From NCBI GenBank assembly GCA_025765595.1, contig JAIVFH010000046.1, positions 62,001 to 126,000 of the forward strand: a stretch of 64,000 nucleotides of DNA, written 5' to 3'. The stretch comes from Obelidium mucronatum (Eukaryota > Chytridiomycota > Chytridiomycetes > Chytridiales > Chytriomycetaceae). Positions within the stretch are counted from its first letter, which is position 1. Every line of letters starts with the position of its first letter. Below are positions 43,654 to 52,626 of this stretch, piece after piece. The position numbers and the translations under genes are program-made. Below the pieces are notes generated by a model. That model was not told the DNA's origin. It saw nothing but the letters and a program-made list of their open reading frames with translations, and ran no database searches.

Positions 43654-44109
43654 TCACGCACACCCGACATAGTCGCTGGGCAAGTCGATTTTGCAGCTCA
43701 GGCCGTTTGCGCACGAGTTCAGCAGCAGCCAGCTGGCCGTCTTTGCCGTTCCCTTCACGTCGCTCGTGGTCCACGCCAGCTGGTAAATGTCCTTCCCGTT
43801 GCACACGTACGCGCCGACGGGCGGCGCGTTGCAGCCGTCGGTGGGCGGCAGCGCGGGCTTGACGACGACGGGCGCGCCTGCGGCCGGTGTCTGTGCGGCT
43901 TGAGATGCGGGGGTGGCGTCGACGCACGGCGCCCGCGTCGGCGTGGGCGGCGGCGGCGGCGATGGCGATGGCGGCGCGGCGACGCGCGACGCGGGCGGCT
44001 TGAACGCCGGCCGCAGGAAGAAGTCGGGTCCGTAAAGCTGCCGCGGCTGAAGCGGCGCGGCGGCGCTGCTCAGCGCGAAGACTGTAACCACAGCAGAAAG
44101 GAGAACCAT
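43654..44109 (-). CDS. Small secreted four-Cys protein, copy c (Pro-rich spacer)
   Basis: Signal peptide MVLLSAVVTVFALSSAAA, a Pro/Ala-rich spacer (AAPPSPSPPPPPTPTRA), then the family domain GCNAPPVGAYVCNGKDIYQL, ASWLLLNSCANGLSCKI and YVGCA. Upstream in-frame Met codons at about 44157-44160 are also possible starts. The gene is markedly GC-rich compared with its neighbours. Confidence 0.7.
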   Translation of the reverse strand: MVLLSAVVTVFALSSAAAPLQPRQLYGPDFFLRPAFKPPASRVAAPPSPSPPPPPTPTRAPCVDATPASQAAQTPAAGAPVVVKPALPPTDGCNAPPVGAYVCNGKDIYQLAWTTSDVKGTAKTASWLLLNSCANGLSCKIDLPSDYVGCA

Positions 44110-44336
44110 TGCTTTGTTTGAATTTCGGTAAGCTTCTTTTTCGGCTGCTTGACGCATCATTGTGTGTGGACTCCTGGTGTTCTGATTGGATTGACAGCGC
44201 CCTTCCTCCAATCACAAATTCTCTTAAAATTTTCTTGTGTGTGGGTTACACAGGGTATATATTTTTAGCGATCGACAAAAACGACGCGAAAAGCCTTGAA
44301 GACAGCAGAGAAGAGAACAAGGATGTTTGAAAAGAA

Positions 44337-44722
44337 TCATGAAGTTTGTAAGAACTGGCTGCACCCAATATACCACCCAATTCGAACTGTACATTTTGTT
44401 GGTGGTGCACAACTGTTCAACAATGTCCATTTCTTGGAGTCGGCATCTAGTGAGCGCTGACTTGGTAGAGATCATTTCCGTTACACAAATATGCTCCGGT
44501 TGGTATACACTTTTCGTCGCTCATGTCCTTGATTCCTGGGGGGCAGATTCCAGGTAGTGCAGGTGGGAATGTAACGGGCACAGTCGCGTTCTCATTGGAT
44601 GCAACGGCTTTAACAACTTCCTTTCCTTGGTTAGGGTTTTGCGCAGAAGGTTCGGCTCTTTCAATAGGAAGAGCAAGAGCTGTCATAGCAGCAGCGCAGA
44701 ACAGAGTGGCGACAACCTTCAT
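44337..44722 (-). CDS. Small secreted four-Cys protein, copy d (frame break)
   Basis: MKVVATLFCAAAMTALALP signal peptide, acidic/Asn-rich spacer, then CIPTGAYLCNGNDLYQV. The frame then hits a stop near 44448. Another frame continues with the family's second half (DADSKKWTLLNSCAPPTKC, then IGWYIGCSQFLQTS) to a stop at 44337. Two one-base insertions would explain the shift. Recently broken gene or assembly error. Confidence 0.55.
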
Positions 44723-44993
44723 ATGTGATGGATTTCTGGGGTTTTTTGATTTTCCCAATCGCGTTTTTTGTTCTTTCCTCGAAACTGACTTTACCCATAG
44801 TTTAAATTTGATTGGATGTGTTACGCCACAAAACTCAACTCCATTGTTTCTTTCTCTGGGCACGCCTACTCTTTGTTTTTCCACCTTATTTTCTAATATG
44901 AAATAATACCGCGCGTGTTCATGATCAACCTATCAATTATAAGAGGGGGTATATCATGCTTTATGTTTTCTGCAGCTCCAAAAAAAAAAAGCA

Positions 44994-45329
44994 TCAGTTT
45001 TTCTTGTCAGCAGCACAACCCACATAATCTGGAAAATCAACGGTACAAACTTGCCCAGCAAGACAAGTCGCGATTTTAACCCAACCCAAGTTATTCGTAC
45101 CCACAAACGTGACTTGATATAGCTCACTGAGTCCATTGCAGTAGTAGGAACCATTCGCTAGCCCTGGAACGATTTTCCCATCGGGACCCAAGTATGACTT
45201 GATTGGAGGGAATACGGGCCTTGCAATCGGGATGTCTTGACGCTTGTTGAGAACGGGGCTTGCCACGCAGAACTGAATCGCAATGAGGAGGATCGCTGAA
45301 AGCGTGAATAAGTTGAATGTCTTGTACAT
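44994..45329 (-). CDS. Small secreted four-Cys protein, copy e
   Basis: Intact, 111 residues. Signal peptide MYKTFNLFTLSAILLIAIQF, then SPVLNKRQD with a Kex2-type KR site, PVFPPIKSYLGPDGKIVPG, GSYYCNGLSELYQVTFVG, LGWVKIATCLAGQVCTVDF and YVGCAADKKN. Very close to copy f. Confidence 0.7.
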   Translation of the reverse strand: MYKTFNLFTLSAILLIAIQFCVASPVLNKRQDIPIARPVFPPIKSYLGPDGKIVPGLANGSYYCNGLSELYQVTFVGTNNLGWVKIATCLAGQVCTVDFPDYVGCAADKKN

Positions 45330-45622
45330 TTTCTGGGGGAGTTGTTTTGAAGGAGTAAAAAAAAAGACGGAAGGAAATGGAAAAGAAATCATTTATTCTA
45401 TTACTCAAACCTTCTTTCTTCTTTTTTTTTTTTTGCCATTGTTCAAGTTTTCATGTTCGTTTCGTTGTTCTTTCTGATTGGGCGTCCAACAAGCAAGATG
45501 ATATTATTTCTTATTTATTCAAAGACTATAATCAACAGAATAAATTAAGATTATATTTGTAAAGTAAAACCTCGATATTAGAGTTCAATAGAAAGCATGA
45601 ATTTTGCGACTTTTTTTTTTTT

Positions 45623-45981
45623 TCAGGCAGCCGCCACACACCCAGAAACAGTACACACTTGACTTGGCGAACAAGTCTCAAGCTTCACCCACCCCAAGTT
45701 ATTCGTTACCCACAAACGTAAGGTGATAAAGCTCGCTCGGGCCATTGCAAAAGAAGGAACCCACAGCTAAACCCGGAATAATCTTTCCATCGGGACCAAC
45801 GTAGTCTTTATATGGAGGGAATACTGGTTGTATCACGGGTACGGGTGGGGTGTTTTGTCGTCTTTCTGAGAAGGATTCCTCGAGATCGCGTTCGTTTAGA
45901 AGGTCTGGGTCGACGGCGACTGGGCCGGCTGTGCAAGACTGCGCTAAGGAGGAGTGTGGCGAGAGCAGTAATAATGTGCAT
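45623..45981 (-). pseudogene. Small secreted four-Cys protein, copy f (two frame breaks)
   Basis: Leader MHIITALATLLLSAVLHS, one-base shift, then AGPVAVDPDLLNERD, VFPPYKDYVGPDGK, GSFFCNGPSELYHLTFVG. A second one-base insertion relative to copy e lies at about 45708 (GGTTAC versus GGTAC), then LGWVKLETCSPSQVCTVSGC and a stop at 45623. It is either a decayed duplicate of copy e or an artefact. Confidence 0.55.
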
Positions 45982-46183
45982 ACTTCTTTTTTTGGTTAAG
46001 TTTCTTTTTCTTGGAGTTTTTTTTCCTTCTGGTTCGACGGGTTGTGCGTTTTTTGATTGGTGTTGGAGCAAGGAGGGGGCTTGATTGGAACACAAATTTC
46101 TCACGATTGCCGCCACCGCCGCTTCTCCTTCATTTGAAATGGACTGAATTGGTCGATGGCAAGAATTGAGAAAGCAATTTGAT

Positions 46184-46608
46184 TTAAGGCCATTCGTACC
46201 AATTTTTTTCCGGACAAACTCTTTTCTGCTCCGCAAGAGATGCTTCCCCTGCCACAAGAAGAGCAACATATGCAACAGCATCACTCACAGCCGGAACCAA
46301 TCGCCCAGCGCCTACATGAGCATCAACAAAAAAAGGAAAAGCCAGATCAAGACATGCTCGAATCCAATCCAGATCCATCGATCGGACCACTAAAACCACC
46401 GGCGAGACCTGTTCTGTAACGCAGGAAAACCGGCTATCACCATCAATACTACAACCCACACCCGAATTGTTTGATTGAGATTTCCTTTGAGGGCGGCGGA
46501 CACCACGTAGAATTCGATTCGTAGAGGAGTTTGGCTTAACAACAAGTCAGGTACTGACGTTGCAGTTCGTGTTATTGAATTGGTGATTGTTTGTGGTGAC
46601 GATGTCAC
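46184..46608 (-). CDS. Unrecognised open segments
   Basis: Two overlapping minus-strand frames look coding: SVPDLLLSQTPLRIEFYVVSAAL (46500-46608) and SFVDAHVGAG-like sequence with DLDWIRACLDLAFPFF, GRLVPAVSDAVAYVALLVAG and EQKRVCPEKNWYEWP (46184-46420). They may be two exons, or one gene with an indel. I recognise no family. Low confidence. Confidence 0.2.
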
Positions 46609-46767
46609 GGTAGATTCAAAAGAAAAACAAGGTTTACTTATCGAGGGGGGTATATCTCTTTTAAATATTAATAATCAGAAAAAAATTGTTATCTGTCCAC
46701 TTGATATATGTAACGGCGCGACTGAGTGCCGCCACCAGCCCGACCCCCTCCCCAACCCACCCTACAC

Positions 46768-47205
46768 TCAACCAGAAGACCAAGAAGACAACCCCACCCT
46801 CTCCGCCTCCTCCTGCGACTTTGCATTCCCACACCCAATAAACCCACCAATATCAACGCGACACATTGTCCCCTGCGGACACGCCGTCATCAACGTCCAG
46901 TCCAGCGACGACGTGAGAATGTAGAGTTCTGAGATGCCATTGCAGTAGAAGGATCCGACGGGTGGGCCTTTGATTGTGAGGCCTTCGCGGGTGGTTTGGT
47001 CTTTGGAGGGTGGGAAGACGGGTTTCATTTTTGTGGAGGAGAGTGTTGTTGTTGTGGGTGGTGGTGGTGCCCGTGCTGCGGTGGGAGATGGTTTCGGACG
47101 TGGTCGTTGGCGCTTTTCAAGGCTTTTGAGGTCCGAGTCGATTGGAAGTGAGGAAATGAGTGGGAGGATGGCTAATAGGGACAGAATCTGTGTGGATAGC
47201 TTCAT
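46768..47205 (-). CDS. Small secreted four-Cys protein, copy g
   Basis: Intact, 145 residues from ATG 47205. Signal peptide MKLSTQILSLLAILPLISS, LEKRQRPRP with a Kex2-type KR site, Pro/Thr-rich spacer, then GPPVGSFYCNGISELYIL, LDWTLMTACPQGTMCRVDI and FIGCGNAKS with a polar tail. It sits at the outer end of the tandem cluster. Confidence 0.7.
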   Translation of the reverse strand: MKLSTQILSLLAILPLISSLPIDSDLKSLEKRQRPRPKPSPTAARAPPPPTTTTLSSTKMKPVFPPSKDQTTREGLTIKGPPVGSFYCNGISELYILTSSLDWTLMTACPQGTMCRVDIGGFIGCGNAKSQEEAERVGLSSWSSG

Positions 47206-47466
47206 CACTAGTTGCTTTGTTGTAGGTTTTTTTTAACGGTTTTTTCTTGTTGGTTTCAAGGAATCAAAGACTTCAAATTTGTTCTTCCAATCACAACTTT
47301 TTTTTTGGTAAGTCCATGCCATCATCACAATAAAGAAAAAAGAGCAAAAGAGAATGATCGTGATTTCGAAACAAAGTGTATGAAAGAAAAGAGCAGTCGG
47401 GATAAATTAACACTGAATGACTTTGGTGTACATGATCAATATAAAGAGAATTGAGGCGATTTCTAA

Positions 47467-47498
<32 letters not shown>

Positions 47499-47557
47499 AA
47501 TGCTTTACTATACTCCTATACCTCTAAAAACAACAACTGAATCCCCAACTAAACAGG
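47206..47557. other. Intergenic region with a 30-nt poly(A) run
   Basis: No gene seen. A run of 30 A occupies 47468-47497. The region lies between the start of copy g and the 3' end of the Mss4 gene. Confidence 0.5.
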
Positions 47558-47978
47558 TTATTCCTTAACCAAAACACGATCCGGGATAATAAAACACGTC
47601 TCACTCCCAACCGGTTGAAACCCAATCGGTCCGACTTCACAATCCGCACACGCCAGCATTCTGTGTCCTCCTGAACCGGGCAAAACGAGTGAAAACGCAA
47701 TGTTCCAAAAATCCATCTTGTCGGCAACTTTCCAGAGGTATTTGAATGTGGTTGAATCTGTCGGTGTTTTTGATGTGGAAATTGGTAGGGCTGGGAATTC
47801 GACTTTCTGTAGATTTGTTTGGTTGGTTTTGAGTTGGGTTGGTTGTTTTGTTTTGTTTTGTTTGACGAACCGGTTCCAACACAAACGAAGCGTCCTTGAC
47901 AGCATTTCCTTTTCCAAGAACAACACAGCCGCAGCCAGGAACTGGACATATTAGTTTTGTTTCGAGAGAGTCGCTCAT
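47558..47978 (-). CDS. Mss4/RABIF (Dss4) guanine-nucleotide-exchange chaperone for Rab GTPases
   Basis: Two exons, 47871-47978 and 47558-47806, separated by a 64-nt intron (donor GTTCGT, acceptor CTACAG). Exon 1: MSDSLETKLICPVPGCGC, FVLEP. Exon 2: KVEFPALP, KMDFWNIAFSLVLPG, HRMLACADCEVGPIGFQPV, FIIPDRVLVKE. The CPxxxC and CADC pairs are the zinc ligands and the CADCEVGPIG segment is the family signature. It binds nucleotide-free exocytic Rabs in the cytosol. The start codon is 47 bases from that of the divergent gene at 48026. Confidence 0.9.
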
Positions 47979-48025
47979 TATTTCTTATTAATAAAAAAAA
48001 TAGACTACGCAAAAACTACAAACAA
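47979..48025. promoter_or_regulatory. Very short bidirectional promoter region (Mss4 / SPF27)
   Basis: 47 bp between two divergent start codons, AT-rich (ATTTCTTATTAATAAAAAAA). No TATA box is placed suitably for both genes. The core promoter must overlap the coding ends or the 5' leaders. Confidence 0.5.
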
Positions 48026-48839
48026 ATGGCTCTGCCGTACATTGACAAGGAGTACGACAATGAACGTAAGAACGACTGAGAAGAGTAGGAGAGAGAGAGG
48101 CTTCTGATCTAAGCATTGATTTCAATAACCACAGTCGTCAAGGGATACGTGGATAAACTGATTCAAGACGAAATGAGGACAATGGGTCAAAACAAGACGC
48201 CTCTACCAGGATCCGACATTCCTCTCTTTCAAGTAAGTAAAAAAGATGTTGGAAAGAAAAGAGACAAGCCAAAAGAATGCCCAAGTAGTCCTTCTAAAAC
48301 AAACAAAACAACGTCAGTCCAACGAATCCCTCTCCAACCTTTTAAGTTTATCCGGAAACGGAACCCCCCTCAACGCTATCGATACATCCCGATTCCGTCT
48401 CGAACCACCATCGAACCCGCATTCTGAAGAAGACTGGAAAGCAGCTGTGGACAATGCACATGCACAGATTGAACATCAACAAAACCGACTCGTGAATCTC
48501 GAACTCATCAACAAGTTTGGCGCCAACGCGTGGAAACTGCACAACTTTCAATTGGAAGCAGGCAGTCAAATCGTTGAAGGAGGAAGTTGCGCAGCAGAAG
48601 CAGGAGTTGTTGGATCTGAACAAGGAACGAAAGATTGAGCAGGTGTGAATATGATAATTGCTTGTGAATGTAAAAAAAAAACTGAACGTGAATATTTCTA
48701 GACAAGAGCGGGAGGAGAATTGAGACAGTTGGAGGAAAAGTGGAGTGATTTGGTGGATCGCGTGTTGAGAGTGGATATCGCAAATCAGGTTCTTGAAGCT
48801 GAAATCGAGGCACTTCAGCAGCAGCAGCAGCAGAGATAA
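48026..48839 (+). CDS. Pre-mRNA-splicing factor SPF27/BCAS2 (Cwf7)
   Basis: A subunit of the Prp19/NTC spliceosome complex. MALPYIDKEYDNE is the family N-terminus. Exons: 48026-48065, 48135-48232 (GYVDKLIQDEMRTMG), 48318-48642 (SLSNLLSLSGNGTPLNAID, coiled coil) and 48702-48839 (coiled coil ending EALQQQQQQR). An extra base near 48561 shifts the frame at LEA|AVKSLKEEVAQQKQELL; on either side the protein is normal. As the gene is expected to be needed, this supports an assembly indel. Confidence 0.9.
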
Positions 48840-48886
48840 AAAACAAGCATATTTATGTATGTAGTAATTATATATAAAAAAACACA

Positions 48887-49497
48887 TCAGAGGCCCAGCG
48901 CGATGCGAGTTCCCCGCACAATGATTTCGTGCTCGACCTTGTGGATGCGGTCCTCGAGCGACTCCAGCGTGTCAGTGTCCAGGATGGGCACCTCCTCGGC
49001 CACGATGACGTCGCCCCTGTCGACGTCCGCAATGACGCGGTGCACCATGACGCCGGTGCGCGTGATTCTCTTCTCCTTGAAGGCGGCGAATGCGCGCTCG
49101 ATCGCACGCGGCGCCGTCGAACTCGCCGGGCAGCGCCGGGTGCAGATTGAGCAGCCGCCCCGCCGCAAAGCGGCCGAGGAACGCCGGCGACACAATGTGC
49201 ATAAAGCCCGCGAGCACAACGGCCGCAGGCGAAGAGTCGCCGAAGAACGACAGAATCGCGTCCTGCGAGGTCAGCGTCGTACTGCTCGCGCGTCTTTCCC
49301 TGGTCGCGGTGCGCCTTGAGGCTCATCGTCAGCGTCGGGATGCCCGCCTGCGCCGCCCGCGTGAGTCCGAAGGCGCCTGCGCGGTTAGACACAACGAGCG
49401 CGATCTGCGTGTCCGGGAGGGCGTCCGTGTTGGCTGCGTCAATCAGCGCTTGCAGGTTGCTGCCGTTGCCAGAGATGAGCACTGCGATTTTCTTCAT
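48887..49497 (-). CDS. ADE8: Phosphoribosylglycinamide formyltransferase (GAR transformylase)
   Basis: Transfers formyl from 10-formyl-THF to GAR in purine synthesis. MKKIAVLISGNGSNLQALID gives the phosphate-binding GNGSN; AVVLAGFMHIVSPAFL, then RLLNLHPALPGEF (HPxLLP-like with the catalytic Asn/His region) and VMVHRVIADVDRGDVI, which includes the D of the conserved D-x-G-x-x-I. Ends IIVRGTRIALGL. Stand-alone enzyme as in yeast Ade8. Strongly GC-rich. One-base frame changes near 49280 and 49120; both sides are well conserved. Its ATG is 29 bases from that of the divergent gene at 49527. Confidence 0.88.
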
Positions 49498-49526
49498 TTT
49501 TTTTTGTTTTTTTCATTTACAGAAAG
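49498..49526. promoter_or_regulatory. 29-bp divergent spacer (GAR transformylase / SPATA4-like)
   Basis: A T-rich spacer (TTTTTTTGTTTTTTTCATTTACAG). TTTCATTTACAG also resembles a 3' splice site for the + gene, so its true first exon could lie upstream inside the GAR transformylase gene. Confidence 0.4.
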
Positions 49527-50842
49527 ATGCTCTCGAGGGAAACCTACAAGTGGCTGCAGAGTCTCGATCTCAAAGTAAAGAATCCAAAGAGGTGACATCT
49601 TGATCCACTGGGATATCTCAGGAAAACGCGTTTTCTGATGAAATGTATTTCTTTGTTTTTGATCTAATAGGGATCTCGCAAACGGTGTCGTGATTGCCGA
49701 AATCTTTTCGCGTTACTTTCCAAACCAGCTCAATATTGATCTTTTCTATTCTGGTTTTTTTTATTTTATTTTTATTTTATTTTTTAGTTCTTATATATTT
49801 CGTTTTTTACAAACCATTTCTAAATACACGGGTTTCAGGCTCTGGAACGGAACAGAAACAGAATAACTGGCTACAACTCCAAAAATGTGAGATTTAATGT
49901 TCTTGGCTCTTAAACCGCCGTAGGCGGACCGCCGTAGGCGGGTGCTTATCGCCGAAGGCGGTGAAATTATTTTTTATTTTGTGCACAACCGCCGAAGGCG
50001 GTTTATTGTTCGTATTCATTCTTTTTTAGATCCTTGTTCCACCAAAGGCGTTGTATTCTTTCTTTCTTTTCATTCGTTAAACAGCCCATGCTACAAACCC
50101 CATTTTACCGTACAGTCTTTAAAAAGAATGAGATTCATATTCCTCAAGAAGCTGTTACTGCTGTAAGAGACCGTCATCTTTGGAACTTTGATTTTACAAT
50201 AACCATTTATTTTTACCTCACTAAGGTCATGACTTGCCAGCCTGATGCTGCTATTCTGTTTATTGAGAATATCCATAGATTATTGACGAATAGAAGGTTT
50301 TTTTTTTCGTCGTATATCGCCGAAGGCGAATTGTTTTCCTACCGCCGTAGGCGGCACCGACGCCGCCGAAGGCGGTGTTTTTTTTTTTTCTTTACTTACC
50401 GCCTTCGCCGGCGGTAATCTACTTAAAAACAGCCCATCATCCTCTAAAACACGCACTTTTTTTGTGTGTTTAGAGCTTATCCCACAAGCCACCAAGTCCC
50501 ACACGATATTTTCGATACTTCGATCCCACATTTCGCGTTACCAACCGCAGCAAACATCATTCGGAATTCTCTCGCACCGCCTGATAAGGTATACACTCCA
50601 AAAAAAAAAAAAATCGCAACTCCATCTCTTTCTCAATCTCTAAAAAACCAATCCAACACACAAACACGAAACCCCACAATCACTTTCAGGCTGACACAGT
50701 CATCCGTGAATACAAGGCCCGATTCAAAACACGTGTTCAAGAAACATCTCCAAAGATTGTAAAGACTGGGAAAATGTTGGATCAGGATTCCTCGTCGTTG
50801 GCTGTTCAAGTAAACACGATTGAAATTGCACAACGAAATTGA
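49527..50842 (+). CDS. CH-domain flagellar protein, SPATA4/SPEF1 type
   Basis: Seven exons by eye: 49527-49591, 49671-49753, 49839-49886, 50116-50162, 50226-50295, 50474-50588 and 50690-50842; the phases fit. The start is MLSRETYKWLQSLDLKVKNP, then RDLANGVVIAEIFSRYFPNQ, NNWLQLQK, KKNEIHIPQEAVTA, MTCQPDAAILFIENIHRLL, the signature of the divergent calponin-homology domain in SPATA4/SPEF1/CLAMP proteins. Members are microtubule- or axoneme-associated, which agrees with a zoosporic organism. Introns 3 and 5 contain palindromic CCGCC/GGCGG repeats. Confidence 0.85.
49914..50415. repeat. Dispersed CCGCC/GGCGG palindromes in two introns of the CH-domain gene
   Basis: Copies at about 49914-49963 (three units), 49988-50002, 50318-50330, 50341-50376 (two units) and 50398-50415. 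The form is ACCGCC-G[TA]A-GGCGGT; all copies except the last read CCGCCG[TA]AGGCGG on the transcribed sense strand. Same unit as the MCM2 intron array. Confidence 0.8.
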
Positions 50843-50974
50843 AAGAAGAAGAAAAAGAAGATAAAAAAAACTTGCAAATATAAAAAACGTTTATTTCTCT
50901 TTTTTTTGCAGATTAACTTTTAAATCTCTTAATCTTGTGTGTGTGTGTGTAAATCCTCCTCCATAAAAAAAAAT

Positions 50975-52593
50975 ATGAATCTATGGACTCTACTGGGAAT
51001 AACGGCAGCCGTTACAATCGCGGATAAATCCCAGTCCTCCATCACCTTTGCTTTCATCGGACCTTACGCAAAGTTGGTGTTTTTTTTTTTTTGTTTTTGC
51101 TATACTTGAACCTTGCGGAAGGGAAAAATAACAACAAAAACCGCCCCCTAAACCGATTCCAAGTTTCGGAATTCCATTGAATGGATCTCTTGCTTCAGAA
51201 GACTTCATCACGGGTCGCGATATCCTCTTTTTCAATCAAATACAATCAACGCTGTCAACATTCTTTTGGAACGACGTTGGCGCACAGGTAATGATGCACA
51301 AAAAAAACGCCTCCCCTTCCCATTTGGGCATCCTCGAATTTTTATTTTGATCCACTTCGAAAGATCGCAGTCGACATGATCAACAGTAATCCCGACATTC
51401 TCCCAAATACAACGATAAAGATCAAGAGGTTAATGATTACGATCCCACTATTCCAGTTGAAATGGGGTTTGGAGCGGCAGGAGATGGTGGTGGACTCGGG
51501 TCTGAGAGTAGTGGGTTCGCGTCGCAAGTTGCGATTCAGATATATGAGGAGCATCCAGGTAACATATATACAAAAAAAAAAAAAAACGTACAAATATCAA
51601 CAAGAAAGATTCGAAAAAAGACGTGCGCGAGTTTAATTCTGTTTTTTTATTTGTTTTTTTTTTTTTTGATTGCTGCAGATGTAGTGGCTGTTTTTGGAGA
51701 CTTGTACATGTCGGCAACACTGTGAGTAACCAAATTTTTACACAGCTCGTTTTAAGTGATTGTATTTTTTTAATGTCATGCAAAATATTTTTTTTATGAC
51801 TTGTTGGCTAACACACACACACTCAAAAAAAAAAAGTATGATTGGGGAAATATTCTCATATTTCCAATTGCCATTCTGTGTAGCCTATCAATCAAGCCCA
51901 CTGTTTCGAAACAAGAAGAACTTTCCATACTATATATCAACGGTTTCAAGTTGAGTCCCTCCCTGGTGTCTTTTTTTTTTTTCTTTCTTATTTTTGGTTT
52001 TTGTATTATTCAAGATAATTCACCTGGCCCAGCCATCTGCCTCCTCCTAAAAAAATGGAATGTCTCCAAAATCGCGTATTTAGGGTGGGGGTATCCTTGA
52101 GAACTCAGCTCCAAGAATGCAACATGCAAATACTCGTGTATGCGCGTCTTTATCCTACAATCACGATTGATGAAATCGAGGAGCTTGGACACGTTTTGGA
52201 ACATTATGATGCAAGGTTAAAAACATGTCTTCTTCCATGTACCGGGGGGAAGAAAAATAAGATGAAAGGTTTAAGATGTGAAAAAAACAAAACGTAGGTA
52301 TATCGTGATTGATGCTGGATCCGACTTGAATGGGCTGGTTTACTACACACTTGCAACGTAAAGTTGAAAATAACCCTGCTCCATTTCTTTTTCTCCCCTC
52401 CCCTCGTTTTTTTTGCCATTCTTGAAGCTTAAACTGTCTGACGCAACAAATAGGAAAGAACTATTTCTGTCGGGCCTGGGTTCGTGTGGATTGGAACAAG
52501 TATCCCATATCCAGTCTGGAATGGAAGCGAATGTAAAAAACTATTCCCCTTCAGTTTCTAAAAATGAATTGGATAATGATAATGGACGGAAAA

Positions 52594-52626
<33 letters not shown>

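Noticed and set aside
43618..44121. Arg/Gly-rich + strand ORF opposite secreted protein copy c
   Set aside because: Shadow of the GC-rich minus-strand gene; composition is typical of the antisense of Pro/Ala codons and it has no motif.
47468..47497. 30-nt A run considered as the poly(A) tail of a LINE or processed pseudogene
   Set aside because: No retrocopied sequence or target duplication precedes it; long A/T runs are common in this window.
50937..50950. GT repeat upstream of receptor 2 considered as a regulatory element
   Set aside because: A simple short microsatellite with no other support.
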